From: Adineta steineri
Lineage: Eukaryota > Rotifera > Eurotatoria > Adinetida > Adinetidae
Direction of reading: 5' to 3'
Assembly: GCA_905250115.1 (NCBI GenBank)
Contig: CAJNOI010000120.1
Coordinates: 238,327 to 302,326 of the forward strand
Length of the DNA: 64,000 nt
Below are positions 63,346 to 64,000 of this stretch, in pieces (position 1 is the stretch's first letter; each line of letters begins with the position of its first letter). A program made the position numbers and the translations under genes. A model generated the notes under the pieces. It saw only the letters and a program-made list of their open reading frames with translations, searched no databases and was not told where the DNA came from.

Positions 63346-64000
63346 GCTATTTTTTATTAAGAATACTCATAATAAAAGGAAGAGAATAAAACCCAGTGAG
63401 GAGTTTGATCTTTCTGAAGAAAAAAAAATACTTTCATAGTATTTGCCACGTAAACGAGAAAAATTACGGATGATGAAGTATTTATAAAAAAAAACTGCGT
63501 AGAAGATATTTTTGAATTGTGTTGAGTCGTTTTGTTTCATTGCTTCATAAACCCTTCTAATAGTTATAAATATCGTTGATAATCTATATGATAAACTAGA
63601 AAATTTTTTTTTCTCACCGATGAAAAAACAACTTAAATTAATCAGACTGACACTTTTATCAAAAATTATTCTTCTGAATAAAAACAACATGCAAATATTT
63701 TTTTTCTCATTGAAACCTATCTTAAACAACTTTATCCCTTACAAATTGTCGCCTATTATTAAAATCAATATATGAATATGTAGTCAAGGATTGATTTATC
63801 TAGTAAAAGATTCGTACTATTAAATGAATTGAATTAAAAAAAGAAAACATCGAAAATTACAAGTTTTTCTTCTCTTCACATGGAGTCGTTAGTTTCCTTT
63901 TTATTATTCTTATCATTAGTGTCCTTTTTCTTCTAACCTTCAGTATTTATCAAAGATAAAGCATATGAGTAATAAAAGAAATGAATATATATATATATAT
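63346..64000. other. no gene recognised; ends in (AT)n
   Basis: Very AT-rich. A 120-codon minus-strand frame (63367-63729) is Phe/Ile/Lys-rich without motif. The window closes with a TA dinucleotide run. Confidence 0.4.

Noticed and set aside
63367-63729. 120-codon minus-strand frame
   Set aside because: Phe/Ile/Lys-rich by-product of AT-rich DNA, without motif or splice context.
1-64000. CRISPR arrays, operons, bacterial promoters, tRNA or rRNA genes
   Set aside because: Introns and gene families show nuclear eukaryotic DNA. No direct-repeat/spacer array was seen, and no tRNA or rRNA could be recognised by eye; a covariance scan would be decisive.

Overview
The window looks like nuclear DNA of a bdelloid rotifer (Adineta/Rotaria type). 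Support: it is strongly AT-rich; genes are short and closely packed with GT-AG introns, many near 50-60 bp; it holds large families of 7TM receptors, F-box proteins and B-box/coiled-coil proteins in the style seen in bdelloids; several genes have a bacterial or fungal look (GNAT, GrpB-like, HAD, beta-helix, VCBS repeats); and short G-rich arrays close to the bdelloid telomeric unit TGTGGG are scattered between genes. The species is inferred. A run of 100 Ns at 45189-45288 marks a scaffold gap, so order across it rests on the assembly.

Layout. 1-8.5 kb: tail of a broken 7TM receptor, a decayed transposase with a DUF4218-like core, a secreted ricin-type lectin and a secreted beta-helix protein. 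8.5-10 kb: extremely AT-rich, no gene seen. 10.5-16 kb: a nine-exon EGF/Thr-rich/Hint membrane protein, then a neuropeptide-like precursor with CRE-like sites upstream. 16-22 kb: F-box gene, dead and live 7TM copies in tandem, frameshifted B-box/SPRY gene. 22.6-24.4 kb: a 1.1 kb hAT-type element and a solo LTR. 24.8-28.7 kb: fungal-like acetyltransferase and a three-exon secreted FG-GAP protein. 29.9-33.4 kb: two 7TM receptors and an F-box gene. 34.3-39.8 kb: unknown four-exon gene, B-box protein, HAD hydrolase, GrpB-like membrane protein. 40.8-44.5 kb: hAT MITE and a secreted cysteine-rich/EGF gene. After the gap: LRR gene (one exon per repeat), orphan zinc-finger exons, two F-box genes, three 7TM receptors, and an acyltransferase-3 (NRF-6-like) gene with a one-base frameshift.

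The genes do not form a pathway. The clearest theme is sensing and extracellular contact (eight 7TM loci, secreted lectin, EGF, FG-GAP and peptide genes) beside protein turnover (F-box, B-box). Gene birth and decay are visible: in-frame stops, one-base frameshifts and truncated tandem copies next to intact ones. Running through the window is a family of about 25 short, mostly two-armed G-rich/C-rich hairpins of telomere-like sequence. They lie in spacers, in introns and in one pseudogene, often within a few hundred bases of a gene end. This is the most unusual feature of the window.
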